A DNA stretch of 11,756 nt from Lachnospiraceae bacterium (GTDB taxonomy: Bacteria > Bacillota > Clostridia > Lachnospirales > Lachnospiraceae). The stretch covers positions 1 to 11,756 of the forward strand of contig JAILPU010000172.1 of the NCBI GenBank assembly GCA_024699395.1, given 5' to 3'. The notes under the pieces were generated by a model. It searched no databases. It worked only from the letters and a program-made list of their open reading frames with translations, and was not told the DNA's origin. Positions 1 through 7,214 of the stretch are shown here, one piece after another. Numbering within the stretch: the stretch's first letter is position 1; each line of letters opens with the position of its first letter. The position numbers and the translations under genes are program-made.

Positions 1-1
1 C

Positions 2-583
2 ATAGTAATCTTTCAGCTTCTTTTTGCAAGCCTTGCTTCCTACGGCTTTGCCAGATATTCGGGTAAGTTGAGAACGGTTATCTTTTTTGCTTATATAATT
101 CTGGTACTTATGCCGTATCAGGTTACGCTGGTTCCCAACTATCTGGTTATAAGTAAGCTTGGACTTCTGGATTCCTTCTGGGCTATATGGCTTCCGGGTA
201 TTTTTTCACCCTTTGCCGTATATATGCTCACCAAGTATATGAAAAGAATACCATTCTCACTGATTGAGGCCGCCAAGATAGACGGAGCCGGTGAGTTGCA
301 GATATTTTCGTCCATATGTATGCCTATCTGTAAAGGAGCCCTTTGTTCCGTGGGCATACTGATATTTATTGATTACTGGAATATGGTGGAACAGCCTTTG
401 ATTCTTTTAAACGATTCCTCCAAGTTTCCATTAAGTATTTTTTTGAGTAAAATAAATGCTGCGGAGATTGGTCTGGCCTTCGCCGTGGCTACCGTATATA
501 TGGTCCCCAGTCTTTTGATATTCCTGTACGGGGAAGAGTACCTTGTGGAAGGTATTACATATCAGGGTGGAATAAAGGGATAA
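2..583 (+). CDS. Carbohydrate-type ABC transporter permease (MalG-like), 5' end outside window
   Basis: This is an integral-membrane subunit of a family-1 (sugar/polyol-type) ABC importer. The reading frame is open from the first bases of the window (IVIFQLLFASLASYGFARY...), so the true start lies upstream and only the last 193 or so residues are seen. The sequence shows several hydrophobic segments and the cytoplasmic EAA loop, which contacts the ATPase: EAAKIDGAGELQIF followed by a conserved Pro, at about nt 266-337. The C-terminus YLVEGITYQGGIKG matches the usual LVEGxTxGxxKG ending of MalG-type permeases. A typical MalG is about 280 residues, so roughly 90 residues are missing. It is 17 bp upstream of an HlyD-type adaptor gene, which is not a normal partner of a sugar importer. 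The true substrate cannot be read from the sequence. Family assignment is firm; transport direction and substrate are not. Confidence 0.9.
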   Translation: MVIFQLLFASLASYGFARYSGKLRTVIFFAYIILVLMPYQVTLVPNYLVISKLGLLDSFWAIWLPGIFSPFAVYMLTKYMKRIPFSLIEAAKIDGAGELQIFSSICMPICKGALCSVGILIFIDYWNMVEQPLILLNDSSKFPLSIFLSKINAAEIGLAFAVATVYMVPSLLIFLYGEEYLVEGITYQGGIKG

Positions 584-600
584 TAAGAAAGGGATATAAA

Positions 601-2325
601 ATGGAAGACAAGAAAAACAAAAGAAAAGAATGGATTAAAAATCTGGCTATAATTTTTCTGGTGATACTGCTTATTCTCACCTTTTTCTCCAATACCATAA
701 TGAATTATTCGCTTCCTCAGGTGGCTACTCAGTATGTGGAAAACGGAAATATCACCACAAGAGTAAGGGGCTCGGGTACTGTAGAGACAGGAGATCTTTA
801 CAACGTCTGCGTTAAGGAGACGAGAAAGGTAAAGAGCCTTGCGGTTAAAGTGGGAGACAAGGTTCAAGAGGGAGATATTCTCCTTTATCTTGACGAAGCC
901 GAGAGCTCCGAATCCGAGGCAGCAAGAAAGAAAGTTAAGGAAGCGGAGGATGCTTTTGATACAGCTCTTATAGGATTCCTTAAGGAAAATGATGTCTCTG
1001 TTATTAACAGCGCAAAGAGCGGTCAGTCCATAGAGACATATATGAATAAGATAAGCGCGGCAAGAAAAGAAAAGGAAGCTGCGGATACAAAGGTTGACGA
1101 TCTTACCAATAAGAGTGCATCCATCCAGAACAAGATCGACAATTATCCCGCAAGCAATGCCAATGTAACCAATGAAACAAATGCCTATAACAATGCAAAG
1201 GCGGCTGCCGATGCGGCAGAGACCAATCTTACCGTCTGCCAGAACGCTCTCGATGAGATTAACAGATATATCGAAAGAATCGGCGGATCGGACGGAGAGT
1301 CGGGAGAGATAGGCTATTATACAGCACTTTACGATACCGTATCCAATAACGATGCACAGAATTTTAAAAGCATTATTGAAACCAAGAAACAGGAATACAA
1401 TTCCTATTTAAGCAAACAGATCGAAGCCAAAAAGAAGGTGGATGATGCAACCACCCAGAAGGCAAATGCCGATCTTAATCTCAAGCAGGCAGAGAACAAT
1501 CTTAACAACAAGAAATCTCAGGGTGATACCACGGGTAAGATTAACGAGCTTAAGAATCAGAAGGCAAAGTACGACGAGGAGCTTGAAAAGGCAAAGGAAG
1601 AACAGGCCAAGAAAGTTAAGGCTTTTGAGAACCTTCTCGCCGAAGTAAACATATCCGACAGCATAAAGAGAAATTATGAGGCTATTACCGAGGCGAAAGA
1701 AGAGTTGGCTAAACTTTCCACTTCCGAATTTGCAGATGATACACTTAAGGCACCTATTTCCGGTACCATAGCAAATATCGGTGCTGCTGCGGGAAAAGAG
1801 ATTTCCGCTGCCGCTGAGGTAATGCAGATACAGCCCGAGGGTAAGGGCTATACCATGAAAATGGATGTTACCACCGAGCAGTCCAAGATTGTTTCCGTAG
1901 GTGACAAGGCTACGCCTGTTAACACATGGGCTGACGATGATATTGATATCACACTTAAATCGATTAAGGTAAGTGAGAAGGATCCTGCCAAGATGAAGAC
2001 CCTTATTTTTGAGATGGAGGGTGAAAACATTGTCGCAGGTCATGAGATGAGCGTTCAGGTGGGACAGAGGACACAGAGCTTTGATCTTATTGTCCCCAAT
2101 TCTGCCATCAGAGAAGACAATAACGGTAAATTTGTGCTTGTTATCACTCAAAAAAGTTCTCCTTTGGGCAACAGATATATTGCTACAAGAGAGGATGTTA
2201 CGGTGCTTGCTTCGGATGATACCAAGAGTGCTATAAGCGGCGCAATTGATGCATGGCAGTACATCATAACCACAGCAAATAAGCCTGTGGAGCCGGGAGA
2301 TCAGGTGAGACTTAATGAACAATAA
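601..2325 (+). CDS. HlyD/MacA-type membrane-fusion (periplasmic adaptor-like) protein with long coiled-coil arm
   Basis: This is a membrane-anchored adaptor of the HlyD/MacA family, which in Gram-positives extends from the membrane outward and works with MacB-type ABC transporters. The 574 residues show a basic N-terminus and one TM segment (about 14-31). The first lipoyl half-motif follows (about 68-98, VKVGDKVQEGDILLYLDEAE), then a charged, Ala/Lys/Glu/Asn-rich helical region (about 100-375). The second lipoyl half is at 380-411 (LKAPISGTIANIGAAAGKEI), followed by beta-barrel and membrane-proximal regions to the end. The hairpin is unusually long, and it is broken by a Gly-rich turn near 227-238 (IGGSDGESGEIG). 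An AGAAAGGGA Shine-Dalgarno stretch precedes the ATG. The stop overlaps the next gene by 11 bp, implying translational coupling to the MacB-like protein. The MacA/HlyD family is confident; the cargo is unknown. Confidence 0.88.
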   Translation: MEDKKNKRKEWIKNLAIIFLVILLILTFFSNTIMNYSLPQVATQYVENGNITTRVRGSGTVETGDLYNVCVKETRKVKSLAVKVGDKVQEGDILLYLDEAESSESEAARKKVKEAEDAFDTALIGFLKENDVSVINSAKSGQSIETYMNKISAARKEKEAADTKVDDLTNKSASIQNKIDNYPASNANVTNETNAYNNAKAAADAAETNLTVCQNALDEINRYIERIGGSDGESGEIGYYTALYDTVSNNDAQNFKSIIETKKQEYNSYLSKQIEAKKKVDDATTQKANADLNLKQAENNLNNKKSQGDTTGKINELKNQKAKYDEELEKAKEEQAKKVKAFENLLAEVNISDSIKRNYEAITEAKEELAKLSTSEFADDTLKAPISGTIANIGAAAGKEISAAAEVMQIQPEGKGYTMKMDVTTEQSKIVSVGDKATPVNTWADDDIDITLKSIKVSEKDPAKMKTLIFEMEGENIVAGHEMSVQVGQRTQSFDLIVPNSAIREDNNGKFVLVITQKSSPLGNRYIATREDVTVLASDDTKSAISGAIDAWQYIITTANKPVEPGDQVRLNEQ

Positions 2326-3397
2326 GTTGGGATTAAAAAAAGGGCATGTCTGTTACGCCGTAAGTGCTTTAATTATTTTGATCCTCATGTTTGTCTTTAA
2401 AGGTCTGGCGGCATATTGCGCCCAAAGACCCATTGAACAGGGATTTGCCACAAGATGGAGCAAGGATAAGGATTATGCCCAGAGTACTGTCTTTTTGTCC
2501 GTGGAGGCCGAGCTTAAGGAGGATGATATTGAGACCTTAAGACACAAAATGGACACCTTATTGGCAAATGCCGGTGTTGTCAAGGAAGATGATTTTAAAG
2601 GCAGACTGTGGGTTGACGCCTATTCCGGTAACGGTACTGTAGATGTTTCTTTTAATAAAAACAGCGGTAACTTTGCGGCTGTGGGTGTATCGGGAGATTT
2701 CTTTTTGTTCCATCCCTTAAAGCTTCTTTCAGGTACTTTCTTTTCCGATGATGATATAATGGACGATTATATTATCGTGGATCAGGACGTGGCCTGGCAG
2801 CTTTTCGGCTCCGCCGATATTGCCGGACAGTATGTTACCATTAATTCAAAGCCCTATATCATTAAAGGGGTTATAGAGAGAGATACATCACTTATGTATA
2901 AGATGGCGGGACTTGATAAACCTGTTGTTTACATGTCCTTAAATGCTCTCAGAGATAACGGAACTTTTTATTATATAAACTGTTATGAACTTCTTGCTCC
3001 CGAGCCTGTGGATGGTTTTGGAATCGGACTGTTAAAGGAAGAACTTAATATCAGTGAAAACAACGCCGAATGCGTTGACAATACCAAAAGATTTGATTAT
3101 TTTTCCGTTATGAAGCTTATACCCGGGATGCTTAAAAGGGTTATGAATTCCAAATCCATTATTTTCCCCTATTGGGAAAATGTGGCAAGAGGGTATGAGG
3201 ATATACTTATAAGACTTTATTCGTTATATACTTTCTGTCTTGCGTATGTGATTATTTTCGGTATCGGCGCTGTGGTATTTTATTACAGACGTAAGAACTG
3301 GACCATTATAAGTTTATGCAGATCTTTGTACGAAAAACTTGTTGTTTTTGTTTATAAAATCAAAAATTATAGGAGATTTAAGGATGAAGAGGAGTAG
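2315..3397 (+). CDS. Two-TM protein with MacB-type PCD extracytoplasmic domain, lacking the FtsX permease core
   Basis: The 360 residues contain one N-terminal TM (about 12-29) and an extracytoplasmic domain with MacB_PCD hallmarks. These are GVSGDFFLFHPLKLLSGTFF near 125-144, then VDQDVAWQLFGS at 156-167, and IAGQYVTINSKPYIIKGVIE at 169-188. A single C-terminal TM (about 304-323) is followed by a basic cytoplasmic tail. A complete MacB/FtsX-type permease has an N-terminal TM, the PCD and then three more TMs; here only one follows, so the translocation core appears absent. No Walker or ABC-signature motifs are present, so it is not an ATPase. It starts inside the end of the adaptor gene and its own end overlaps the lipoprotein start by 14 bp. 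It may be a scaffold or receptor half of a MacAB-like assembly. The domain call is good; the role is inference. Confidence 0.75.
   Translation: MNNKLGLKKGHVCYAVSALIILILMFVFKGLAAYCAQRPIEQGFATRWSKDKDYAQSTVFLSVEAELKEDDIETLRHKMDTLLANAGVVKEDDFKGRLWVDAYSGNGTVDVSFNKNSGNFAAVGVSGDFFLFHPLKLLSGTFFSDDDIMDDYIIVDQDVAWQLFGSADIAGQYVTINSKPYIIKGVIERDTSLMYKMAGLDKPVVYMSLNALRDNGTFYYINCYELLAPEPVDGFGIGLLKEELNISENNAECVDNTKRFDYFSVMKLIPGMLKRVMNSKSIIFPYWENVARGYEDILIRLYSLYTFCLAYVIIFGIGAVVFYYRRKNWTIISLCRSLYEKLVVFVYKIKNYRRFKDEEE
3371..3376 (+). promoter_or_regulatory. Ribosome binding site deciding the lipoprotein start
   Basis: AGGAGA lies 7 nt before ATG 3384 and inside the 3' end of the MacB-PCD-like gene. It supports the start that yields a proper lipoprotein signal peptide. 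Confidence 0.75.
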
Positions 3398-5984
3398 TTT
3401 TAAAAGGGTTATTGCACTGGGACTTAGCTTTTGCATGTGTCTTTCATTGGCTGCCTGCTCAAAGGGGAACGAAGACGGTGGCAAGACTTCAACAAAATCA
3501 AATAACAAGGCGGATAAGAATCTCTCCAAGATGTATGTGTACAAAGAGGAGCCCATTGATTTTGTTTCATCCAAGGACGAGAATACATATATGAGCCTTA
3601 ACACCATGGAAATTTGCGGTGATGAGGTATATGTTATTTATTCCATGTCTTCTGAAAAAATTTCAAATGCTTATTATCTCACAAAGGTGAATTCCGAGAC
3701 TAAGAAAGCGGATACTGTGGTTTTGGAAGGCACTCTGAATCAGCAGACCGACAACGAGATAGACGAAACCGATGTTAAGATTGAAACTGCTTACGCAGAG
3801 GCACCTCCAGAAGATTTGGATGTTGAAGCAGAGGCGTCAGAGACAGAGGTTTCAGAGGCAACTGAGGATTTAACAGCATATGATGATGCAGGCACGGAGG
3901 GAGCAAGTGCAAGCTTTGATTATTCATCAAGTGTACCCTTGGATTCTGATGTTTACAGTGACGATTACAGCGATGATTACGTTGAACCCTATTCCGAGTT
4001 TTCACAGTTTGCTGTAATGCAGGACGGAAAAGTGTGCGGATTAAGCGTTTCCTACGGTGACAGAGGATATAACGACGACGGAAGTGCTTCCACAGATTAT
4101 TATATTTATGTTTGGGAAAATGACGGAAAGCTTGTCAACAGTTTCCTTTTGGAGGATGTATCCCCCGATGAAGGTTATAATTATGTTGCCGGCTTCAATG
4201 CTTTTGAAAACAATACTCTTAAGCTTGCGTTTGCGGGAGATGTTCCCGAGATTATAACTATCAATACTGACGGAAGTTTTGACAAAAAAGAGATTAATTC
4301 CGAAAACAGAAGCTTCGGCGATGTAAGTAACAGCTTTGTAATTGATGAAAATACCCTTGGCTGTATAGGCTATGATTATGAAAATGACTACGGCAAGGTT
4401 TTGTATTTCGAGTATGATTTTACCACCGATAAGTTCGGTGAGGTTAAAGAGCTTCCCGATTACCTTTACTACGCGGGAATCTACAGTGTTAACAGAGGAA
4501 AAGAGCACGACTGTGTATTTTCCGACGATAAGGGAGTATTTGCTTTCAATATCGGAGATACAGAGTGCACAAAGCTTATGGATTATACCAACAGCGACCT
4601 TCCCGTATATTCTCTCAATGACTTTGCTGTAATCGATGAAAATCATTTCTTCGGAATTTATTACGGAGATAACAGTGATCTTTGCCTTTCCTATTTTGAA
4701 TATGTGGATCCCAAAGATCTTCCCGATAAGAAGGAGATAGTTGCGGCAGGTTGTTATCTTGATTCCGATTTCAGGAAAAAAGTAATTCAGTTTAACAAAA
4801 ACAGTGAAGAGTACAGAATCGTAACCAAGACATACGAAGAGTATGATTCCAATGAAGGTGCTGTATCAGGTACGGAAAAACTTAACAAGGAGATTGCTGC
4901 GGGAGAGATGCCCGATATTCTTGTTAATTACAGATATTCTTCCAATCTTCCCATTGAAAGCTATGCAAAGAAGGGACTTTTTGCAGATGTGGAAGAGCTT
5001 ATCAAAAACGATCCCGAGTTGTCCGGTTACGAATTTATGGACAATGTATTTGACGCATACAGGATAAAGGGTAAGCTTTATGCAGTTATTCCTTCTTTCA
5101 GCGTTCAGACCTATGTGGGTAAGAAGAGCATATTCAATAAGGACTCTCTTTCCTTTGACGAGTTCCTTGAATATTCAAAGAATCTTCCCGAGGGCGGTCA
5201 GATGATGGAGGATATGACAAGGGATTCCTTCCTGACCAATTTCTATCAGTTCAATAAAGTAAATTACGTTGATGAATATGAGAAGAAGTGCTCATTTGAT
5301 ACCGATGAGTTCAAGAAGGCCCTTGAATATGCAAAGACACTTCCCGATGAAATAGACTGGAGCAACCGTGACGAGCAGTATTATGATGAGCAGTCGGCGG
5401 CATACAGAAATGAAAAAACACTTCTTTGTTATGCGGGACTTTACGGTATTGCGGATATGAACTGGATTCAGGGAGGTTCCTTCGGTGAAGAAGTTGCCTA
5501 CACAGGCTTCCCCTGTGACAGCGGTAACGGTTCTGCCATAAGTGCCGATGTCTGCTATTACTTAAGCAATGAAAACGGTAATGTTGACGGAGCATGGAAC
5601 TTTATTAAGCAGTTTTTGAAAGAGGATTATCAGAAGGAAAATGTATGGGCGCTTCCTATGCTTAAGAATCTTTTAAGAGATCAGATAGTTAAAGCGACAG
5701 AAAAGCCTTATTACATTGACGATAACGGGGAAAAGGTTGAGACACCTTACTCTTACTTTATCGGAAACGAAGAGGTTCAGTACGATCCCATGTCAAAAGA
5801 GGATGCTCAGAAGGTATTTGACTTTATCTGCAGCGTGAATAAGAAAATGGCTGATACCGACGACCTTTACGAGATTATCACCGAAGAGGCCCAGGCATAT
5901 TTTGCAGACCAGAAATCCGTTGATGATGTGGTAAACGTTATTCAGAACAGAGCCCAGCTTTTCTTAAATGAAAGGATCGATTAA
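3384..5984 (+). CDS. Lipoprotein: beta-rich N-terminal half fused to family-1 extracellular solute-binding domain
   Basis: This is an 866-residue surface lipoprotein. The N-terminus MKRSSFKRVIALGLSFCMCL runs into the lipobox LAAC, with the lipidated Cys at 25. ATG 3384 is chosen because it gives this signal peptide and has AGGAGA at 3371-3376; a TTG at 3339 in the same frame would spoil both. Residues about 45-445 are beta-strand-like with repeated short strands and Asp/Gly turns, suggestive of a beta-propeller, but I could not count blades. From about 449 the sequence is solute-binding-protein-like: FRKKVIQFNKNSEEYRI, then KLNKEIAAGEMPDILVN, then ANVxELxK-type segments and late helices (GAWNFIKQFL). 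Residues about 124-205 are a strongly acidic Glu/Asp/Ser/Ala/Tyr stretch. The protein probably delivers ligand to, or senses ligand for, the MalG-type permease in this operon. The ligand is unknown. Confidence 0.85.
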   Translation: MKRSSFKRVIALGLSFCMCLSLAACSKGNEDGGKTSTKSNNKADKNLSKMYVYKEEPIDFVSSKDENTYMSLNTMEICGDEVYVIYSMSSEKISNAYYLTKVNSETKKADTVVLEGTLNQQTDNEIDETDVKIETAYAEAPPEDLDVEAEASETEVSEATEDLTAYDDAGTEGASASFDYSSSVPLDSDVYSDDYSDDYVEPYSEFSQFAVMQDGKVCGLSVSYGDRGYNDDGSASTDYYIYVWENDGKLVNSFLLEDVSPDEGYNYVAGFNAFENNTLKLAFAGDVPEIITINTDGSFDKKEINSENRSFGDVSNSFVIDENTLGCIGYDYENDYGKVLYFEYDFTTDKFGEVKELPDYLYYAGIYSVNRGKEHDCVFSDDKGVFAFNIGDTECTKLMDYTNSDLPVYSLNDFAVIDENHFFGIYYGDNSDLCLSYFEYVDPKDLPDKKEIVAAGCYLDSDFRKKVIQFNKNSEEYRIVTKTYEEYDSNEGAVSGTEKLNKEIAAGEMPDILVNYRYSSNLPIESYAKKGLFADVEELIKNDPELSGYEFMDNVFDAYRIKGKLYAVIPSFSVQTYVGKKSIFNKDSLSFDEFLEYSKNLPEGGQMMEDMTRDSFLTNFYQFNKVNYVDEYEKKCSFDTDEFKKALEYAKTLPDEIDWSNRDEQYYDEQSAAYRNEKTLLCYAGLYGIADMNWIQGGSFGEEVAYTGFPCDSGNGSAISADVCYYLSNENGNVDGAWNFIKQFLKEDYQKENVWALPMLKNLLRDQIVKATEKPYYIDDNGEKVETPYSYFIGNEEVQYDPMSKEDAQKVFDFICSVNKKMADTDDLYEIITEEAQAYFADQKSVDDVVNVIQNRAQLFLNERID

Positions 5985-6627
5985 TTTGGAAGGGGCAAGA
6001 TGTATAATCATATGTGCCGGAGAACTGACTGTTTCCAATATTAACGTTAATGAAAACGAGATGGTAATAGCAGTGGACGGCGGCTTTGATTATTGCGATT
6101 TTCTGAAGATTACCCCGGATGCGGTAATCGGAGATTTCGATTCCCTTTCGGATGAAGGGCTTAGAAAATTAAAGGTATATGAAGAGCAGGGAGGGAATGT
6201 TATTTCCCTTCCTGTTATAAAGGATGATACCGATACAATCTACGCTGTAAAATATGCTCTGGAAGAAGGCTTTAAAAGAATCGAGCTCTTCGCCGCTTCC
6301 GGTGGAAGACTGGATCATACCATAGCCAACATACAGACCCTTTTGTTTATAAAGGAACATGGTGCTTTAGGGTATTTAATGGAAGGCGGCTCCATGACCT
6401 TTGTAATCCAAAATGAAAAGGTGAGCTTTAAAAATATTTCCGGAATGTTTTCCGTATTCTCCCTTGGAGAGTGTGCAAAGGGCGTTGATATAACCGGAGG
6501 AAAGTACGAACTTAAGGACGGAGTGCTTAAGGATTCTTTCCCACTTGGTATCAGCAATGAGTTTACGGATAAGCCCTGCGAGATAAGAGTTAAGGAAGGA
6601 AAACTTCTTTGCATTGTATATTATTGA
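5968..6627 (+). CDS. thiN: Thiamine pyrophosphokinase
   Basis: This cytoplasmic enzyme transfers pyrophosphate from ATP to thiamine, giving thiamine diphosphate (salvage route). Hallmarks, numbered from ATG 5968, are VDGG (36-39), GDFDSL (55-60), KDDTD (85-89) and GGRLDHTIANI (112-122). The last of these marks the nucleotide/thiamine binding region. The length of 219 aa is normal for the family. The start is uncertain. ATG 5968 lies within the lipoprotein gene and has no good ribosome site. TTG 5986 in the same frame follows AAAGGA (5971-5976) by 9 nt and would give 213 aa starting just before ARCIIICAGE. I keep the ATG as the conservative boundary but think TTG is at least as likely. Either way translation is coupled to the lipoprotein gene. 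Its place behind a transporter operon, rather than next to rpe/rsgA as in Bacillus, is worth noting. Confidence 0.92.
   Translation: MKGSINLEGARCIIICAGELTVSNINVNENEMVIAVDGGFDYCDFLKITPDAVIGDFDSLSDEGLRKLKVYEEQGGNVISLPVIKDDTDTIYAVKYALEEGFKRIELFAASGGRLDHTIANIQTLLFIKEHGALGYLMEGGSMTFVIQNEKVSFKNISGMFSVFSLGECAKGVDITGGKYELKDGVLKDSFPLGISNEFTDKPCEIRVKEGKLLCIVYY
5971..5976 (+). promoter_or_regulatory. Candidate ribosome binding site for a TTG start of thiN
   Basis: AAAGGA is 9 nt before TTG 5986, which is in frame with thiN and 1 bp after the lipoprotein stop. It favours TTG 5986 over ATG 5968, which has no recognisable ribosome site. Confidence 0.5.
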
Positions 6628-6689
6628 TTTGGTTTGTTGCTTGAAATAAGAGCATCGGCGGTCTTATTGTAAAAATTTCAAAAAATCAG

Positions 6690-6718
6690 TTGAATTATGT
6701 TTGCAGCTGTGTTACAAT
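6690..6718 (+). promoter_or_regulatory. Sigma-A type promoter for secG
   Basis: TTGAAT (6690-6695) and TACAAT (6713-6718) are separated by exactly 17 bp. The sequence upstream is A/T-rich like an UP element (A-runs at 6671-6685). Transcription would begin near 6725, about 50 nt before secG. No other gene lies between, so this promoter should serve secG. Confidence 0.75.
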
Positions 6719-6746
6719 CTAATTCGATTGATTTAAAGATTAAAAA

Positions 6747-6768
6747 CAGAATGTGAATTCTGCGGAGG
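6747..6768 (+). promoter_or_regulatory. Leader hairpin abutting the secG ribosome binding site
   Basis: CAGAAT (6747-6752) and ATTCTG (6757-6762) form a 6-bp stem with a GTGA loop, 1 nt before GGAGG (6764-6768). The secG ATG follows 6 nt later. The stem is small and A/U-rich, so a regulatory role is only possible. Confidence 0.35.
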
Positions 6769-6774
6769 TAAAAA

Positions 6775-7014
6775 ATGTCAGCTTTAAGAGTTGTTTTAAC
6801 CATTATTTTTATAATTGATTGCCTTGCACTTGTGGTTTTTGTACTTATGCAGGAAGGTAAGTCAGCAGGACTTGGTTCCATAAGCGGTGCAGCGGAGACA
6901 TATTGGGGCAAGAACAAAGGCCGTTCCATGGAAGGCACTTTGGTTAAGCTCACCAAGGTAATTGCTGCTGTATTCCTTATTTTAACTGCTGTACTTAATC
7001 TTAATGTTTTATAA
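6775..7014 (+). CDS. secG: Preprotein translocase subunit SecG
   Basis: SecG is the small non-essential subunit of the SecYEG channel and assists protein export across the membrane. The 79-residue protein has the family layout: TM1 at about 4-24, then a loop with QEGKSAGLGSISGAAETYWGKNKGRSMEG, which contains the conserved Gly/Ser-rich SecG motif, and TM2 at about 57-78. A strong GGAGG site sits 6 nt before ATG 6775. It has its own promoter and is followed by a strong terminator. This cuts it off from rnr, with which it is often co-transcribed in Firmicutes. Confidence 0.95.
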   Translation: MSALRVVLTIIFIIDCLALVVFVLMQEGKSAGLGSISGAAETYWGKNKGRSMEGTLVKLTKVIAAVFLILTAVLNLNVL

Positions 7015-7040
7015 TTTATCATTTGAGTTGATAAGAACCG

Positions 7041-7067
7041 AACCCTTGGCAATTTGCCAAGGGTTTT
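7041..7067 (+). terminator. Rho-independent terminator after secG
   Basis: AACCCTTGGC (7041-7050) pairs perfectly with GCCAAGGGTT (7056-7065) around an AATTT loop, and a short T run follows (7064-7067). It lies 27 bp after the secG stop. The T run is short and is also the edge of the next palindrome. Confidence 0.8.
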
Positions 7068-7113
7068 CATATTCCATAGGAAATTGATTCGCAATTTCCT
7101 ATGGAATATGAAA
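7065..7113. repeat. Perfect 22-bp inverted repeat with 5-nt loop
   Basis: Arms 7065-7086 and 7092-7113 are exact reverse complements around the loop ATTCG. The core of the left arm is CATATTCCATAGGAAATTG. There is no T run after it, so it is not a standard terminator. Perfect long palindromes of this kind are typical of dispersed REP/MITE-like elements, but only one copy is visible in this window, so repeat status in the genome is inferred. Confidence 0.7.
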
Positions 7114-7126
7114 CGCTACGCTAATG

Positions 7127-7142
7127 ATGCGCACTCGCGCGT
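7127..7142. repeat. Short GC-rich hairpin in secG-rnr spacer
   Basis: ATGCGC (7127-7132) pairs with GCGCGT (7137-7142) around ACTC, including one G-T wobble. It is the third of four consecutive hairpins in this spacer. Its function is unknown. Confidence 0.4.
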
Positions 7143-7175
7143 AATGTAATTGTTGCAAAAAAAACCGCGAGACGT

Positions 7176-7200
7176 AAAGATGCCGCAAGCGGCATTCTTT
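7176..7200 (+). terminator. Hairpin just upstream of rnr, terminator-like
   Basis: AAAGATGCCGC (7176-7186) pairs with GCGGCA (7089 side at 7189-7194) plus TCTTT (7196-7200), with a 2-nt AA loop and one bulged T at 7195. The 3' arm is T-rich and could act as a terminator tail, and the mirror arrangement could work on the other strand. It ends 14 bp before the rnr start, so it may instead affect rnr expression. The 2-nt loop would open in practice to a larger one. Confidence 0.45.
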
Positions 7201-7214
7201 ATTGTATATGGGAT

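Noticed and set aside
1408..2322. Long open frame on the minus strand across the adaptor gene (304 codons)
   Set aside because: It is antisense to a clear HlyD/MacA gene, has Cys/His/Leu-rich composition typical of a shadow frame, and shows no ribosome site or family motif.
4041..4646. Minus-strand open frame inside the lipoprotein gene (201 codons)
   Set aside because: It is antisense to the well-supported lipoprotein and has no recognisable domain or start signal.
6645..6668. Weak hairpin AATAAGA/TCTTATT after thiN as an operon terminator
   Set aside because: The stem is 7 bp and A/T-rich with a 10-nt loop, and A residues rather than T residues follow. It may contribute, but I cannot support it as a terminator.
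7065..7200. Palindrome block as a CRISPR array or an insertion sequence
   Set aside because: There are no regularly spaced direct repeats, no transposase frame and no target-site duplication that I could identify.
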